From: an uncultured Pelagibacteraceae bacterium
GTDB taxonomy: Bacteria; Pseudomonadota; Alphaproteobacteria; Pelagibacterales; Pelagibacteraceae
Direction of reading: 5' to 3'
Length of the DNA stretch: 64,000 bases
Assembly (NCBI GenBank): GCA_902532195.1
Contig: CACAHE010000005.1
Coordinates: forward strand, 21,833 to 85,832
Position 1 is the first letter of the stretch, and the number at the start of each line of letters is the position of its first letter. Of the stretch, positions 1 to 10,613 are shown piece after piece. The notes beneath the pieces are model-generated. The model was not told the DNA's origin. It searched no databases and saw only the letters and a program-made list of their open reading frames with translations. The translations under genes and the position numbers were made by a program.

Positions 1-686
1 AGATAGATGAAGATGAAATTGAGGAAATAATAATAGAATTAAAAAAAGAAAAAATTAATGGAATAAATGTTACGGTTCCCTTTAAGAGATCAGTAATACC
101 ATTTATTGATGAATTAAGCTCAGAAGCTAAAAAAACTCAATCAGTAAATACCATTTATAAAAAAAATAATAAAATTTTAGGACATAACACTGATATAAGC
201 GGATTCGAGTTAGCTATAAGAAAAAAAGGTTATATTTTAAATGGTAAAACTATTTTTATTTTAGGAGCAGGGGGAGTTGTGCCTTCTATAATTTTATCTT
301 TAATAAAAATGAAAGTAGGTCGAATTATTTTGGCAAATAGAACAAAAAAAAAAGCTGAAGATTTAAAATTAATTTTTCCACAATTAGAGCTAGTTAATTG
401 GGGCCAGATCCCTGATTTCGAAATGATAATCAATGCTACAAGTATTGGACTAAGCAGTAATGATGAAATCAAATTAAACTATGAAAATATAGGAAAAAAC
501 AAAATATTCTTTGATGTTATTTATAACCCACAACTAACAAAATTTTTATCAAAGGCAAAACAGCATGGAAATCAAATTGAAAATGGAAAAATGATGTTTA
601 TTTATCAAGCTCATCAAGCATTTACTATTTGGAATAAAATTATGCCTGTAATCGACGAAGAGACAATTAAGTTGCTAGATATATGA
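1..686 (+). CDS. aroE: Shikimate dehydrogenase, 5'-truncated by window edge
   Basis: Frame is open from base 3 (…INGINVTVPFKRSVIPFIDELS…GHNTDISGFELA…ILGAGGVVPS…) into the listed 279..686 ORF. NVTVPFK and GHNTD motifs are typical of AroE. Confidence 0.92.
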   Translation, partial: IDEDEIEEIIIELKKEKINGINVTVPFKRSVIPFIDELSSEAKKTQSVNTIYKKNNKILGHNTDISGFELAIRKKGYILNGKTIFILGAGGVVPSIILSLIKMKVGRIILANRTKKKAEDLKLIFPQLELVNWGQIPDFEMIINATSIGLSSNDEIKLNYENIGKNKIFFDVIYNPQLTKFLSKAKQHGNQIENGKMMFIYQAHQAFTIWNKIMPVIDEETIKLLDI

Positions 687-1279
687 TCAGGATAGGAATT
701 ATTGGAAGAATTGGATCAGGTAAAAGTTATGTATCCAAGAGATTAGGATTTCCAGTTTTTGATGCAGATTTAGAAGTAAATAAAATTTATAAAAAAAATA
801 AAAAATGTTTTATAAAATTAAAAAAAATTTTTCCAAATTGTATAAGTTCATTTCCAATTAAAAAAACTGAAATAGCAAAAGCTATATTAAAAAAAAAAAA
901 TAATATAAAAAAAATAAACGAAATAGTTCATCCAGAAGTTCGTTCAAAAATGAAAAAATTTCTTATTAAAAATAAAAATGAAAAAATAGTTACAATGGAT
1001 ATACCACTTCTAATTGAAAATGATTTAAATAAAAAAAATGATATTTTAATATTCGTCGAGGCTGAAAAAAAAAAAATATATAAAAGATTAAAAAAAAGAC
1101 CAAACTTTAATATAAAAATACTAAAAAGATTAGAAAAACTTCAACTTCCATTAAATAAGAAGAAAAAAAAAGCAAAATATATAATTAAAAATAATTTTAA
1201 AAGTATAAAAATAAAAAAAGATGTTAGAATATTAAAAAGTAAAATTTTAAAATATGAAAGAAGTAATTCTAGATACTGA
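683..1279 (+). CDS. coaE: Dephospho-CoA kinase
   Basis: N-terminal P-loop GRIGSGKSYVSKRLGFPVFDAD; 4-nt overlap with aroE. Confidence 0.9.
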   Translation: MIRIGIIGRIGSGKSYVSKRLGFPVFDADLEVNKIYKKNKKCFIKLKKIFPNCISSFPIKKTEIAKAILKKKNNIKKINEIVHPEVRSKMKKFLIKNKNEKIVTMDIPLLIENDLNKKNDILIFVEAEKKKIYKRLKKRPNFNIKILKRLEKLQLPLNKKKKKAKYIIKNNFKSIKIKKDVRILKSKILKYERSNSRY

Positions 1280-1916
1280 AACAACGGGACTATCGGTTCA
1301 AGATGGACATAAAATTGTAGAAATAGGGTGTATAGAACTAGATAATTTTAATCCAACATCAAATAAATTTCACTGTTATTTAAATCCTGAAAGAAAAGTT
1401 TCAAAAAAAGCTTTAGAAGTACATGGATATACTGACGAATTTTTGTCAGACAAAAAAAAATTTAAAGATATAGCAGATGAATTTTTAGAATTTATTAAAG
1501 ATAAAAAATTAATTATTCATAACGCAGATTTTGATCTTTCACATTTAAATAATGAATTAAGAATAATAGGGAAAAAAAAAATAGAAAAAACTAATATTAT
1601 TGATACTTTAGATTTGGCTAGAGATAAATTTCCTGGATCTGGAATAAGTTTAGATGCTCTATGTAAAAGATTTAGAATTGACAACTCTAGAAGAACCAAG
1701 CATACAGCCCTTATTGACTGCGAGCTTCTTTATAAAGTTTATATTAATTTAATTGATCAAAAAGAACCAACATTAAATTTTAATGTAAAAACTGAAAATT
1801 TAAATATTAATAATTTAAATAAAAACTATTTCAAAAAAATAATATCTCCTACTGCCGAAGAATTAAAACTACATAAAGACTATTTAAAAAATAATCTTAA
1901 AAAAAATTATTTTTAA
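1254..1916 (+). CDS. dnaQ: DNA polymerase III epsilon subunit (3'-5' exonuclease)
   Basis: ExoI motif LDTETTGL, HNADFDLSHLN, and KHTALIDCELLYKVY. Confidence 0.93.
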   Translation: MKEVILDTETTGLSVQDGHKIVEIGCIELDNFNPTSNKFHCYLNPERKVSKKALEVHGYTDEFLSDKKKFKDIADEFLEFIKDKKLIIHNADFDLSHLNNELRIIGKKKIEKTNIIDTLDLARDKFPGSGISLDALCKRFRIDNSRRTKHTALIDCELLYKVYINLIDQKEPTLNFNVKTENLNINNLNKNYFKKIISPTAEELKLHKDYLKNNLKKNYF

Positions 1917-2338
1917 TCTTGTCTCTCTTGATATAATTTTTCAAAGTCAGGTTTCTTTTCCCATTTAACATTTTTATATCCCGAGTCATGAATTAAATTT
2001 AAAAAAGCACTTTCGACATTTTTGAATATTTTCTTTTGAAGATCTACTAATATTATTTTTTCAATATTTTTTTTATCTTTAATTTCTTTATCTATCTTAA
2101 TTACAGAAGCGTATAATATTTCGAAGTAAGCTTTTTTTTCACTTGTTTTATCTGGATCTTGATATGTTAACTTAGTACTTACTTCTATAAGATTTTCTTT
2201 AATAGCTTTTGAACTTATAAAAATATTTAAGTTATATTTAGTTATAATATCCTTCACATGAAGATATGTATCTATTGATGGAGTTTCACTAGACATATCT
2301 TTGATATACTCTGCAAATACTGTAAAATTTTCTGACAT
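1913..2338 (-). CDS. secB: Protein-export chaperone SecB
   Basis: SecB-like length and sequence (FTVFAEYIKDMSSETPS…); dnaQ/secB neighbourhood known in alphaproteobacteria. Confidence 0.85.
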   Translation of the reverse strand: MSENFTVFAEYIKDMSSETPSIDTYLHVKDIITKYNLNIFISSKAIKENLIEVSTKLTYQDPDKTSEKKAYFEILYASVIKIDKEIKDKKNIEKIILVDLQKKIFKNVESAFLNLIHDSGYKNVKWEKKPDFEKLYQERQD

Positions 2339-2342
2339 AAAA

Positions 2343-2738
2343 TTATTTTTTATTATCTATATCTTCGTATTCTCCTTCAATAAAGTTTTTAGATTTTTTT
2401 TTTGTATATTTTGTAAACATCATCTTTCTAGTAATAGGAAAAATAATTAATAATCCTAAAAAATCTGTTGCAAATCCAGGCAATATCAATAGTAACGCAG
2501 CAAAAGCTAATGCTGCACCAGAAATAATTTCATATACTGGCATCTCATTTTTAGTTAGTTGTAACATTGCAGATCTGAGCGTATTAAAACCTTCATATCT
2601 TGCATACCAAACACCAATAATTGCTGTAATAAAAATAAGCGAAATAGTGTTGAATGCTCCAATATAATTTCCAATTTTTATAAACAAATATATTTCTATA
2701 ATTGGAATTGATATAATTAGTAACAATAATGAGTTCAT
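2343..2738 (-). CDS. fxsA: FxsA family membrane protein
   Basis: IPIIEIYLFIKIGNYIGAFNTISLIFITAIIGVWYARYEG and LILPGFATDFLGLLIIFP are typical of FxsA. Confidence 0.87.
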   Translation of the reverse strand: MNSLLLLIISIPIIEIYLFIKIGNYIGAFNTISLIFITAIIGVWYARYEGFNTLRSAMLQLTKNEMPVYEIISGAALAFAALLLILPGFATDFLGLLIIFPITRKMMFTKYTKKKSKNFIEGEYEDIDNKK

Positions 2739-2754
2739 TTGTCCTTAGTCTAAA

Positions 2755-3384
2755 TTGTTAGTTGAAATTAGGCAACATAGTAAATATTATAAAGGTATGA
2801 ATTATAGCTTTGAATACATTGATATAATACTACTAGCAATGATTGCAGGATTTATTTTCCTAAGATTAAGAGGTATTTTAGGAAAAAGGACAGGGCATGA
2901 AGAAGATATATCAACTAGTTTTCCACATGAATTTCCTCAAAAAAACATTAAAAAAAAATTAGATGAAAATAATTTTGATGAAAAAGAAAAAAGTGATTTT
3001 TTAAATGGTGCTAAAATTGCATATGAAAATATAATTACTAGTTTTTCTGCAGGTAATTTAAAAGAAGTTAAATCTTTATTAGACAATAAAGTTTTTAATC
3101 AATTTGAAGCAGCATTAAAAGAAAGAAATGAAAAGGGTATAATTTCTGAAACAACATTTATAGGAATAAGCTCGGCTAATATTAAAAAATATGAGAGATT
3201 AAATAACATGTTTGAGGTAACTGTGGATTTTGTAAGTGAGATAATATCTTGTGTTAGAGATAAAGATAAAAAAATTATATCAGGAAATCCCGATAGAATT
3301 AAGAAAGTTTATGATACTTGGAAATTTTCAAAAGATATAAGATCATCAAATCCAAACTGGCTTTTAATAGATACAAACCAATAA
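2755..3384 (+). CDS. Tim44-like domain protein (TTG start as listed, or ATG at 2797)
   Basis: N-terminal TM (YIDIILLAMIAGFIFLRLRGILGKRTG) followed by a Tim44-like domain (FLNGAKIAYENIITSFSAGNLKEVKSLLD…). Confidence 0.8.
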   Translation: MLVEIRQHSKYYKGMNYSFEYIDIILLAMIAGFIFLRLRGILGKRTGHEEDISTSFPHEFPQKNIKKKLDENNFDEKEKSDFLNGAKIAYENIITSFSAGNLKEVKSLLDNKVFNQFEAALKERNEKGIISETTFIGISSANIKKYERLNNMFEVTVDFVSEIISCVRDKDKKIISGNPDRIKKVYDTWKFSKDIRSSNPNWLLIDTNQ

Positions 3385-3801
3385 TTGATAAAAAAACTTA
3401 CAGAAAAAGATAAAAAAGATTGGACCAAATTTCTAAATAAAAAAGAAAAATTGTTTGATAAAGAAATTAATGAAAAGCAAGTATTTAACAATTTGGAAAA
3501 AACAATCGATTTACATGGATATAATTTAAAATCAGCCAATGAGATAATTGAAAGATTTATTAATAAAAGTTACGAAGAAAAAATTAGTAAAATTATAGTT
3601 ATAACTGGCAAAGGCAATAGATCAAATAGTTCCATAAATCCTTATAAATCAGATAAGTTTAGTATTTTAAAACATTCAGTACCTGAATTTATTAAAACAA
3701 ATTCAAATTTAATGAAGATAATTAAAAAAATTAATTATAGTGGAATTGATAATAATTTCTCAGGAAGTTTTGAAATATATTTAAAAAAAATTAAAGAATA
3801 A
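3385..3801 (+). CDS. Smr/MutS2-domain protein
   Basis: TIDLHGYNL…ANEIIERFI…[12 protein letters not shown] is characteristic of Smr domains. Confidence 0.85.
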   Translation: MIKKLTEKDKKDWTKFLNKKEKLFDKEINEKQVFNNLEKTIDLHGYNLKSANEIIERFINKSYEEKISKIIVITGKGNRSNSSINPYKSDKFSILKHSVPEFIKTNSNLMKIIKKINYSGIDNNFSGSFEIYLKKIKE

Positions 3802-5155
3802 ATTTAGATAAATCCATATCTTTAACTAATTCTCCTAAGTTTTTCTTAACATAAGCAGAGTCTATTATAATCTTTTCCCCACTTCTATCGGTTGCAGTAA
3901 AACTAATGTCATCTAAAACTCTTTCAATAATAGTATGTAATCTTCTTGCGCCGATATTTTCTACTTTAGAATTAACATCTGATGCTAAATTTGCAATTGT
4001 ATCAATTCCATCTTCTGAAAACTCTAAATCTACATTTTCTGTTTTCAATAATGCCTTGTATTGTTTAATTAAACTATTATCAGGTTCTTTTAAAATTCTT
4101 TTAAAGTCAGAACTATTTAAAGCATCCAATTCTACTCTTATTGGCAATCTTCCTTGAAGCTCAGGTAATAGGTCAGAAGGTTTTGCTAATTGGAATGCTC
4201 CTGATGCAATAAATAATATATGATCTGTTTTAATTGGTCCGTACTTTGTGCTCACCGTTGTTCCTTCGATAAGGGGCAATAGGTCTCTTTGAACACCTTC
4301 TCTGGAAACATCACCTCCAACTCTATCTGTTCTAGCAGAAATTTTATCTATTTCGTCTAAAAAAACTATTCCATTGTTTTCTGTAGAGTTTTTTGCTGCT
4401 TTTATAATTTTATCTTGCTCTATTAATTTATCCGATTCTTCATTCATTAATATTTCATGAGATTCTTTTACAGACATTTTTTTCTTTTTAGGTTTGTTTC
4501 CCATTGATTTTCCAAGCATATCGGAAATATTTATCATACCAACATTAGCACCCGGCATTCCAGGAATTTCAAAAGAGGGCATTTGATTAGTTTCATTTAT
4601 TGCAATTTCGATTTCATTATCATCTAAATCACCATCTCGAAGTCTTTTTCTAAAACTTTCTTTTGTTGCTACACTTGCTTTTTCACCAACAAGGGCATTT
4701 AATACTCTTTCCTCTGCAAGTTTTTGAACTTGTGCGTGAACTTCTTTTCTTTTTTTTACTTTCTCCATTGCAATTGCAATTTCTAAAAGATCTCTTACAA
4801 TTTGTTCTACATCTCTTCCGACATAACCAACTTCAGTAAATCTAGTTGCTTCAACTTTTACAAAAGGCGCCTCTGCTAATCTTGAAAGCCTTCTTGAAAT
4901 TTCTGTTTTACCAACTCCAGTTGGACCCATCATTAGAATATTTTTTGGCAAAACTTCATCTTTCATTTCACCCTTTAAAGCTTGTCTTCTCCATCTATTC
5001 CTAAGAGCTATTGCAACAGCACGTTTTGCTTTATTTTGACCAACAACATATCTATCTAACTCAGATACTATCTCTCTTGGTGACAAAGAATTTATTATTG
5101 AGTCTTTATCAACTTTTTCTTTTGGTTTTAATGTTGTTACGTTAGATTTTTCCAT
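3791..5155 (-). CDS. hslU: HslU ATPase subunit of HslUV protease
   Basis: [53 protein letters not shown]. Confidence 0.97.
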   Translation of the reverse strand: MEKSNVTTLKPKEKVDKDSIINSLSPREIVSELDRYVVGQNKAKRAVAIALRNRWRRQALKGEMKDEVLPKNILMMGPTGVGKTEISRRLSRLAEAPFVKVEATRFTEVGYVGRDVEQIVRDLLEIAIAMEKVKKRKEVHAQVQKLAEERVLNALVGEKASVATKESFRKRLRDGDLDDNEIEIAINETNQMPSFEIPGMPGANVGMINISDMLGKSMGNKPKKKKMSVKESHEILMNEESDKLIEQDKIIKAAKNSTENNGIVFLDEIDKISARTDRVGGDVSREGVQRDLLPLIEGTTVSTKYGPIKTDHILFIASGAFQLAKPSDLLPELQGRLPIRVELDALNSSDFKRILKEPDNSLIKQYKALLKTENVDLEFSEDGIDTIANLASDVNSKVENIGARRLHTIIERVLDDISFTATDRSGEKIIIDSAYVKKNLGELVKDMDLSKFIL

Positions 5156-5670
5156 TATATTTTTTCCATCACAATATTATTATTAGTAAATACACATATT
5201 TCAGATGCTACCGTGATGGCTTTTTTTGCAACTTCCTCAGCACTTAAGTCTGTATCCATTAAAACTTTTGCTGAAGCTAGTGCATAATTTCCTCCAGATC
5301 CAATACCTATAACGTCTCCCTCTGGCTCTAATACATCTCCTGTACCAGAAATTATAAAACTTTTTTCTTTATCTGCTACAGCCATTAATGCTTCTAGTCT
5401 TCTTAGATATTTATCAGTTCTCCAATCTTTAGCTAATTCAACAGCGGCTCTTGCTAGATTTCCAGCATGTTTCTCAAGTTTGGCCTCTAATCTTTCAAAT
5501 AAAGTTAGAGCATCTGCAGTTGATCCTGCAAATCCAGCGATCACATTTTTTTTCTCAATTTTTCTAACTTTATTTGCAGTGCTTTTAATTATGGTATTTC
5601 CCATACTAACCTGTCCATCGCTAGCAACTACAACGTTTTTATTTTTTCTTACTAAAACTATTGTTGTCAT
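5155..5670 (-). CDS. hslV: HslV peptidase subunit
   Basis: [24 protein letters not shown] (Thr nucleophile after Met); [13 protein letters not shown]; coupled to hslU. Confidence 0.97.
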   Translation of the reverse strand: MTTIVLVRKNKNVVVASDGQVSMGNTIIKSTANKVRKIEKKNVIAGFAGSTADALTLFERLEAKLEKHAGNLARAAVELAKDWRTDKYLRRLEALMAVADKEKSFIISGTGDVLEPEGDVIGIGSGGNYALASAKVLMDTDLSAEEVAKKAITVASEICVFTNNNIVMEKI

Positions 5671-5677
5671 AGAGTAT

Positions 5678-5705
5678 AGATGGATATTATTTTTGATAGT
5701 TCAAG
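5678..5705 (-). promoter_or_regulatory. Candidate heat-shock (RpoH-type) promoter of hslVU
   Basis: On the minus strand CTTGAA (5700-5705), 15-nt spacer, then TCCATCT (5678-5684), resembling CTTGAAA-N13-16-CCCCATNT. Confidence 0.45.
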
Positions 5706-5762
5706 CCCTTTATTACTATTATTGATATAAGGAAATAATGAATATATACCTATGAAAAATTT

Positions 5763-6353
5763 ATGAAGCGAAAAGCTAAAATTACTAGAAAAACTAAAGA
5801 AACTAAAATCGATGTTGAAATAAATATTGATGGAAAGGGAAAATATAAAATTAAAACAGGAATTGGATTTTTAGATCATATGTTAGAGCAACTTTCCAAA
5901 CATTCTTCTATTGATATTAATTTAAAAGCAAAGGGAGATACTCATATAGATCTTCATCATACAACAGAAGATACAGGCATTGCAATTGGAGAATGTTTAA
6001 AGAAAGCTTCAAATAAATTTATGGGTATAAAACGATACGCACATGCAATGATACCAATGGATGAAACTTTAACAAGAGTAGCTATAGATGTATCAAATAG
6101 ACCTTATTTGATTTGGAAAGTAGATTTAAAAGTCGAAAAACTTGGAGAGATGGACACTGAATTATTTAAGGAATGGTTTCAAGCTTTCTCACAGGCAGCA
6201 GGAATAACTTTACATGTTGAAAATTTATATGGTGATAATAGCCACCACAAAGTCGAGTCTTGTTTTAAAGGATTGGCTAGATCTTTAAGAACCGCTTTAG
6301 AAATTGATTCCAGAAATAAAAATGTAATACCTTCCACAAAAGGTTCGTTATAA
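5763..6353 (+). CDS. hisB: Imidazoleglycerol-phosphate dehydratase
   Basis: [48 protein letters not shown]. Confidence 0.97.
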   Translation: MKRKAKITRKTKETKIDVEINIDGKGKYKIKTGIGFLDHMLEQLSKHSSIDINLKAKGDTHIDLHHTTEDTGIAIGECLKKASNKFMGIKRYAHAMIPMDETLTRVAIDVSNRPYLIWKVDLKVEKLGEMDTELFKEWFQAFSQAAGITLHVENLYGDNSHHKVESCFKGLARSLRTALEIDSRNKNVIPSTKGSL

Positions 6354-6359
6354 AAATTA

Positions 6360-6986
6360 ATGAATATAACAATTGTTGATTATAAATCAGGCAATATTAG
6401 TTCTGTAATAAATTCTTTTAAGGAAGTAGCTAAAAATAAAGTTAAAATAGAAGTAACCTCAGATCTTAATAAAATTAAATCAAGTGATAAAGTTGTTTTG
6501 CCAGGGCAGGGTTCGTTTAAAAATTGCGTAGATGCTCTTAACAATATTAATGGCTTAGTTGAGACTTTAAATCAATTTGCAATTAATAATAAAAAACCTC
6601 TTCTAGGAATTTGTGTTGGATTACAAATGTTTGCCGATATTGGTTATGAAGAAACAGAAACTAAAGGATTAGGCTGGATTTCAGGAAAAGTATCAAAAAT
6701 AAATAATCAAAATGGAAAATATAAACTTCCTCATATTGGTTGGAACCAAATTAATATTGTTAAAGACAGTAAAATTTTTAAAGATATAGAAAATAATTCA
6801 CATATGTATTTTGTTCACAGTTATGAATTTATACCAAATGATAAAAGTATAATTTCAGCTACTACAGATTATTCATCAAATGTTGTTTGTGGTGTTGAAA
6901 AAGAAAATATATTTGGAACCCAATTTCACCCGGAAAAGAGTGATAAATTAGGATTACAAATTATTAAAAATTTTATAAACTTATAA
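6360..6986 (+). CDS. hisH: Imidazole glycerol phosphate synthase, glutaminase subunit
   Basis: LPGQGSFKNC, GICVGLQMFADIGYEE, GTQFHPEKS. Confidence 0.96.
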   Translation: MNITIVDYKSGNISSVINSFKEVAKNKVKIEVTSDLNKIKSSDKVVLPGQGSFKNCVDALNNINGLVETLNQFAINNKKPLLGICVGLQMFADIGYEETETKGLGWISGKVSKINNQNGKYKLPHIGWNQINIVKDSKIFKDIENNSHMYFVHSYEFIPNDKSIISATTDYSSNVVCGVEKENIFGTQFHPEKSDKLGLQIIKNFINL

Positions 6987-6988
6987 TT

Positions 6989-7430
6989 ATGAAGAAACTA
7001 ATTCTTTATTTTCTAATTTTTTGTTTTTTTTAAACTTCATTTAAGTTTAGCATGGGGATTTGAGGTTAACTTTAAATCAGAAATTACTTGTGATTTGTTT
7101 CATAATGATAAAAAATTTGCAACAAAATCATGGCCTTTAAATACCGATGAAGATGGTGGTTATTTAAATTGGGCTACAGATACAATTATAGAATGGCATG
7201 AAAGCATAGCGGTAAATGAAGATCCATTAACATGGGTGGTTATGTTTTATCACGTTGATAGATATTCAGGAAAAGGGAGTTGGGATTCGACTACCGATCT
7301 CAGTAATGAATTTTTTTTAAAAAATTTTCTCAACAAAAACCTTAAAAGACGGAATTCTCACTTAATTCTAAAAAAATATTTAGATTTAAATGGTAATATT
7401 TCATGTAAAGAAGCAAGTAAAAAATTTTAG
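6989..7430 (+). pseudogene. Hypothetical secreted protein, apparent frameshift at a T8 tract (7024-7031)
   Basis: ATG at 6989 encodes MKKLILYFLIFCFF then a stop. Removing one T gives MKKLILYFLIFCFFKLHLSLAWGFEVNFKSEITCDLFHNDKKF…, joining a signal peptide to the listed 7095..7430 ORF. Confidence 0.65.
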
Positions 7431-7449
7431 TATTTAACAAATTTATAAT

Positions 7450-8169
7450 ATGAAAATATTTCCAGCCATAGATATTAAAGACAAGAAATGTGTGAGATTA
7501 GTTAAAGGAGACTTTGATAATAAAACTGAATATGAAATATCTCCCGTTGATCAAGCTAGCAAATATAAAGATCATGGTTTTAAAAATTTACACATAGTTG
7601 ATTTAGATGGCGCTTTAACTGGTGAGATAGTTAATTTGGATATTATCCAAGAAATAGTAAGTAAATTTGATATTAAAGTTGAAATTGGTGGTGGAGTTAG
7701 AAGCTTTGAAAGTATTAAAAAATATACTGATATTGGTGTTGAAAAAGTAATTTTAGGAAGTGCTGCTATAAAAGATAAAAACTTTTTAAAAGAAGCATGT
7801 GAAAAATTTCCAAATAAAATTGCTTTAGCTTTAGATGCAAAAGATGGATATTTGTCACTATCTGGTTGGAAAGAAAATTCTAATAAATTAACTTTAGATT
7901 TTTTAAAAGAGGTAAATGATTATGGTGCTAGTAGATTAATATATACCGACATAAATCGAGATGGTACTAAAAAAAGCCCAAATTTTGAGGAAACAGTGAA
8001 AGTAGCTGAGACATCGAACTGTCCAGTAATTATATCTGGAGGAGTTTCTTCAATTGATGATATTAAAAAAGCAAAGAGTTTAAAAAATATTGAAGGTGTA
8101 ATAGTCGGAAAGGCTATTTACGATGGAGATATTAAATTAGAAGAACTAGAAAAGGAAATAGATGCTTAA
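7450..8169 (+). CDS. hisA: Phosphoribosylformimino-AICAR ribotide isomerase
   Basis: [38 protein letters not shown]. Confidence 0.97.
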   Translation: MKIFPAIDIKDKKCVRLVKGDFDNKTEYEISPVDQASKYKDHGFKNLHIVDLDGALTGEIVNLDIIQEIVSKFDIKVEIGGGVRSFESIKKYTDIGVEKVILGSAAIKDKNFLKEACEKFPNKIALALDAKDGYLSLSGWKENSNKLTLDFLKEVNDYGASRLIYTDINRDGTKKSPNFEETVKVAETSNCPVIISGGVSSIDDIKKAKSLKNIEGVIVGKAIYDGDIKLEELEKEIDA

Positions 8170-8917
8170 ACATAGAATAATACCTTGTCTAGATGTTAAA
8201 AATGGTCGTGTTGTTAAAGGCATTAACTTTGTAGACTTGAAGGATGCAGGCGATCCAGTGGAACAAGCAAAAATTTATAGCGATGGTGGAGCTGATGAAA
8301 TATGTTTTTTAGATATAACGGCCTCAAATGAAAATAGAGATACTATTTACAATGTAGTGAAAGATACTTCCAAAAAATGTTTTGTACCTCTAACAGTTGG
8401 TGGAGGAGTTAGAAGTGTTGAGGATATAAGTAAATTATTAAATTGTGGAGCTGATAAAGTTTCTATTAATACAGCTGCAGTTCAAAATTCAGAAGTTGTT
8501 GTTCAAAGTTCAAAAAAGTTTGGATCACAGTGCATTGTGGTTGCAATAGATGCAAAAAAAAATGGAGATAAATGGGAAGTATTTACTCACGGAGGAAGAA
8601 ATAATACTGGAATAGATGCAATAGAATTTGCAAAAAGTATGGAAAATAGTGGAGCTGGTGAATTATTAGTAACTTCAATGGATAGAGATGGAACTGAAAT
8701 TGGTTACGATATTGATTTAATGTCAAATATATCTTCTAAAATAAATATTCCAGTTATTGCTTCAGGAGGAGTAGGCAACCTCGACCATCTTGTAGATGGC
8801 ATTAAATTAGGAAATGCTAGTGCAGTTTTAGCTGCATCTATATTTCATTATGGAAAATATTCTGTTAAACAAGCAAAGGAATATTTGGACTCAAAAGGAA
8901 TACCTGTTAGAATTTGA
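8162..8917 (+). CDS. hisF: Imidazole glycerol phosphate synthase cyclase subunit
   Basis: [23 protein letters not shown]…[14 protein letters not shown]…VTSMDRDGT. Confidence 0.97.
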   Translation: MLKHRIIPCLDVKNGRVVKGINFVDLKDAGDPVEQAKIYSDGGADEICFLDITASNENRDTIYNVVKDTSKKCFVPLTVGGGVRSVEDISKLLNCGADKVSINTAAVQNSEVVVQSSKKFGSQCIVVAIDAKKNGDKWEVFTHGGRNNTGIDAIEFAKSMENSGAGELLVTSMDRDGTEIGYDIDLMSNISSKINIPVIASGGVGNLDHLVDGIKLGNASAVLAASIFHYGKYSVKQAKEYLDSKGIPVRI

Positions 8918-8918
8918 T

Positions 8919-9191
8919 ATGTTAAGTACACTTGAAAATTTATTTAATTTAGCAAGAGAAAGAAAAAATACACCTGTAGAAGGTTCTTATACAAATAAAT
9001 TGCTTTCAGATAAATCTTTTAGCAAAGATAAAGTATTGGAAGAAATTAATGAACTAATAGAGGCTGTGGAAAAAAACACAAATAAAACTCATGAAGCGGC
9101 TGATGTTTTTTATCATTTAATAATGTACCTTGAAGCAAACGAGATAAAAATTGAAGATGTAATGTTGGAACTTAAAAAAAGAAAAAAATGA
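8919..9191 (+). CDS. hisE: Phosphoribosyl-ATP pyrophosphatase; start at ATG 8919, not the listed 8850
   Basis: MLSTLENLFNLARERKNTPVEGSYTNKLL…VLEEINELIEAVE…HEAADVFYHLIMYLEAN; follows the hisF stop. Confidence 0.9.
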   Translation: MLSTLENLFNLARERKNTPVEGSYTNKLLSDKSFSKDKVLEEINELIEAVEKNTNKTHEAADVFYHLIMYLEANEIKIEDVMLELKKRKK

Positions 9192-9553
9192 TATACGACA
9201 ATAATAATATTTTTGCAAAAATTTTAAGAGGAGAAATTCCATGTGAAAAAATATATGAGGATGAATTTATTTTATCTTTTTATGACATAAATCCAAAAAA
9301 AAAAATTCATGCCTTAGTTATACCTAAGGGCAAGTATGTAAACCTTGATGACTTTAATTCAAAGGCGACAGCAGAGGAAATGGTAGGCCTATTAAAGGGA
9401 ATTACTACAGTGGCTGAAAAATTAGGTATCTCTGCTAAAGTTGGTAAAGGTTACAGAGCTCTAGCAAATATAAGTGAACATGGTGGACAAGAAGTACCAC
9501 ATCTACATTTTCATTTATTTGGTGGTGAAAAAGTTGGTAAAATGGTTGAGTGA
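9188..9553 (+). CDS. HIT family (HinT-like) hydrolase
   Basis: NIFAKILRGEIPCEKIYEDE and HLHFHLFGG histidine triad. Confidence 0.93.
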   Translation: MIYDNNNIFAKILRGEIPCEKIYEDEFILSFYDINPKKKIHALVIPKGKYVNLDDFNSKATAEEMVGLLKGITTVAEKLGISAKVGKGYRALANISEHGGQEVPHLHFHLFGGEKVGKMVE

Positions 9554-10059
9554 AAAACGTAGAAAGAAATTATTTAGAAATAAGATCTTTAGAAGATCTT
9601 TCCGAGTTGCCCAAGCCATCAAATAAGCTAAGAATAGAATTAGTAAATCCTAAAGATTTTCAATTAAATAAGTTTTTCTACAAGCAAATTGGCAAAAAAT
9701 TAAACTGGATAGATCGATTAACTTGGAATGATGATAAATGGATTAATTACTTAAATAATAACAATGTTAATACATATGTTCTTAAAGAAGAAAATAATCT
9801 TGTGGGTTTTTATGAGCAAATATTTAATAAAGAAAAATCTGATTATGAGATAGCTTATTTTGGAATACTAGAGGAATATATTGGAAAAAAATTTGGAGGT
9901 TATTTATTAAGCGAAGCAATAAAAAATGCCTTTAAATTAAATACAAAAAGAGTCTGGCTACATACTTGTTCTCTTGATCACAAGCATGCATTGAAAAATT
10001 ATTTATCTAGAGGGATGAAAATTTTTAAATCTGAAAATTTAAGTTTATATGAAGACTAA
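9550..10059 (+). CDS. GNAT family N-acetyltransferase (GTG start)
   Basis: GILEEYIGKKFGGYLLSEAIKNAF…RVWLHTCSLDHKHALKNYLSRGM matches GNAT core motifs. Confidence 0.82.
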   Translation: MKNVERNYLEIRSLEDLSELPKPSNKLRIELVNPKDFQLNKFFYKQIGKKLNWIDRLTWNDDKWINYLNNNNVNTYVLKEENNLVGFYEQIFNKEKSDYEIAYFGILEEYIGKKFGGYLLSEAIKNAFKLNTKRVWLHTCSLDHKHALKNYLSRGMKIFKSENLSLYED

Positions 10060-10613
10060 TTCAAAGGAGGCAATTGAAAATATTTTTTATTAATTTTACC
10101 ATTCTTTTTTATATTATAGATAAATGTTACAACCAAATTTTGATAAATATCTTCTGTTTGCCATCCAATTAATTCATAAGAGTCTTTATCAAAAAAAATA
10201 TTAATTTCACTTTCTTGATTTTTTAATGAAAAATTAAAATATTTATCATTAATTATTTTCCCTTCAAGATTTTGCATTTGTTCAATTATATATTCTTTGT
10301 TTAATAAAATATTTAATGGAGTTTTTTTTAATGGATATCTGAAATATTGGTTTGTAGCTCTATTTTTTATTACCAATGATTTTCCATTAGAAACAATGAT
10401 TTTTTTTTTAAAATTGTTGTACTTACAATAAATTTTTTTTGGATACTTGATGATACAATTGCCCTCTTCTTTTTTTTCACCAATAGTCTGTTTAAAATTG
10501 AAACTTATATTATCAATTCTTTTGAAATTCTTTATTATTTGACTTTTGATTGATGCATCAGCTGAAACAAAAAAGTTAAGCACGATAACAAAAAAAAAAA
10601 TTATTTTTTTCAT
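10056..10613 (-). CDS. lolA: Outer-membrane lipoprotein carrier LolA-like
   Basis: Signal peptide plus ISFNFKQTIGEKKEEGNCIIKYPKKIYCKY…; located immediately downstream of ftsK. Confidence 0.78.
   Translation of the reverse strand: MKKIIFFFVIVLNFFVSADASIKSQIIKNFKRIDNISFNFKQTIGEKKEEGNCIIKYPKKIYCKYNNFKKKIIVSNGKSLVIKNRATNQYFRYPLKKTPLNILLNKEYIIEQMQNLEGKIINDKYFNFSLKNQESEINIFFDKDSYELIGWQTEDIYQNLVVTFIYNIKKNGKINKKYFQLPPLN

Noticed and set aside
230-472. Antisense ORF in aroE
   Set aside because: Overlaps the conserved AroE nucleotide-binding region in the correct frame.
8850-8918. Upstream extension of hisE in the ORF track
   Set aside because: Lies inside the hisF coding region; the conserved protein begins at ATG 8919.
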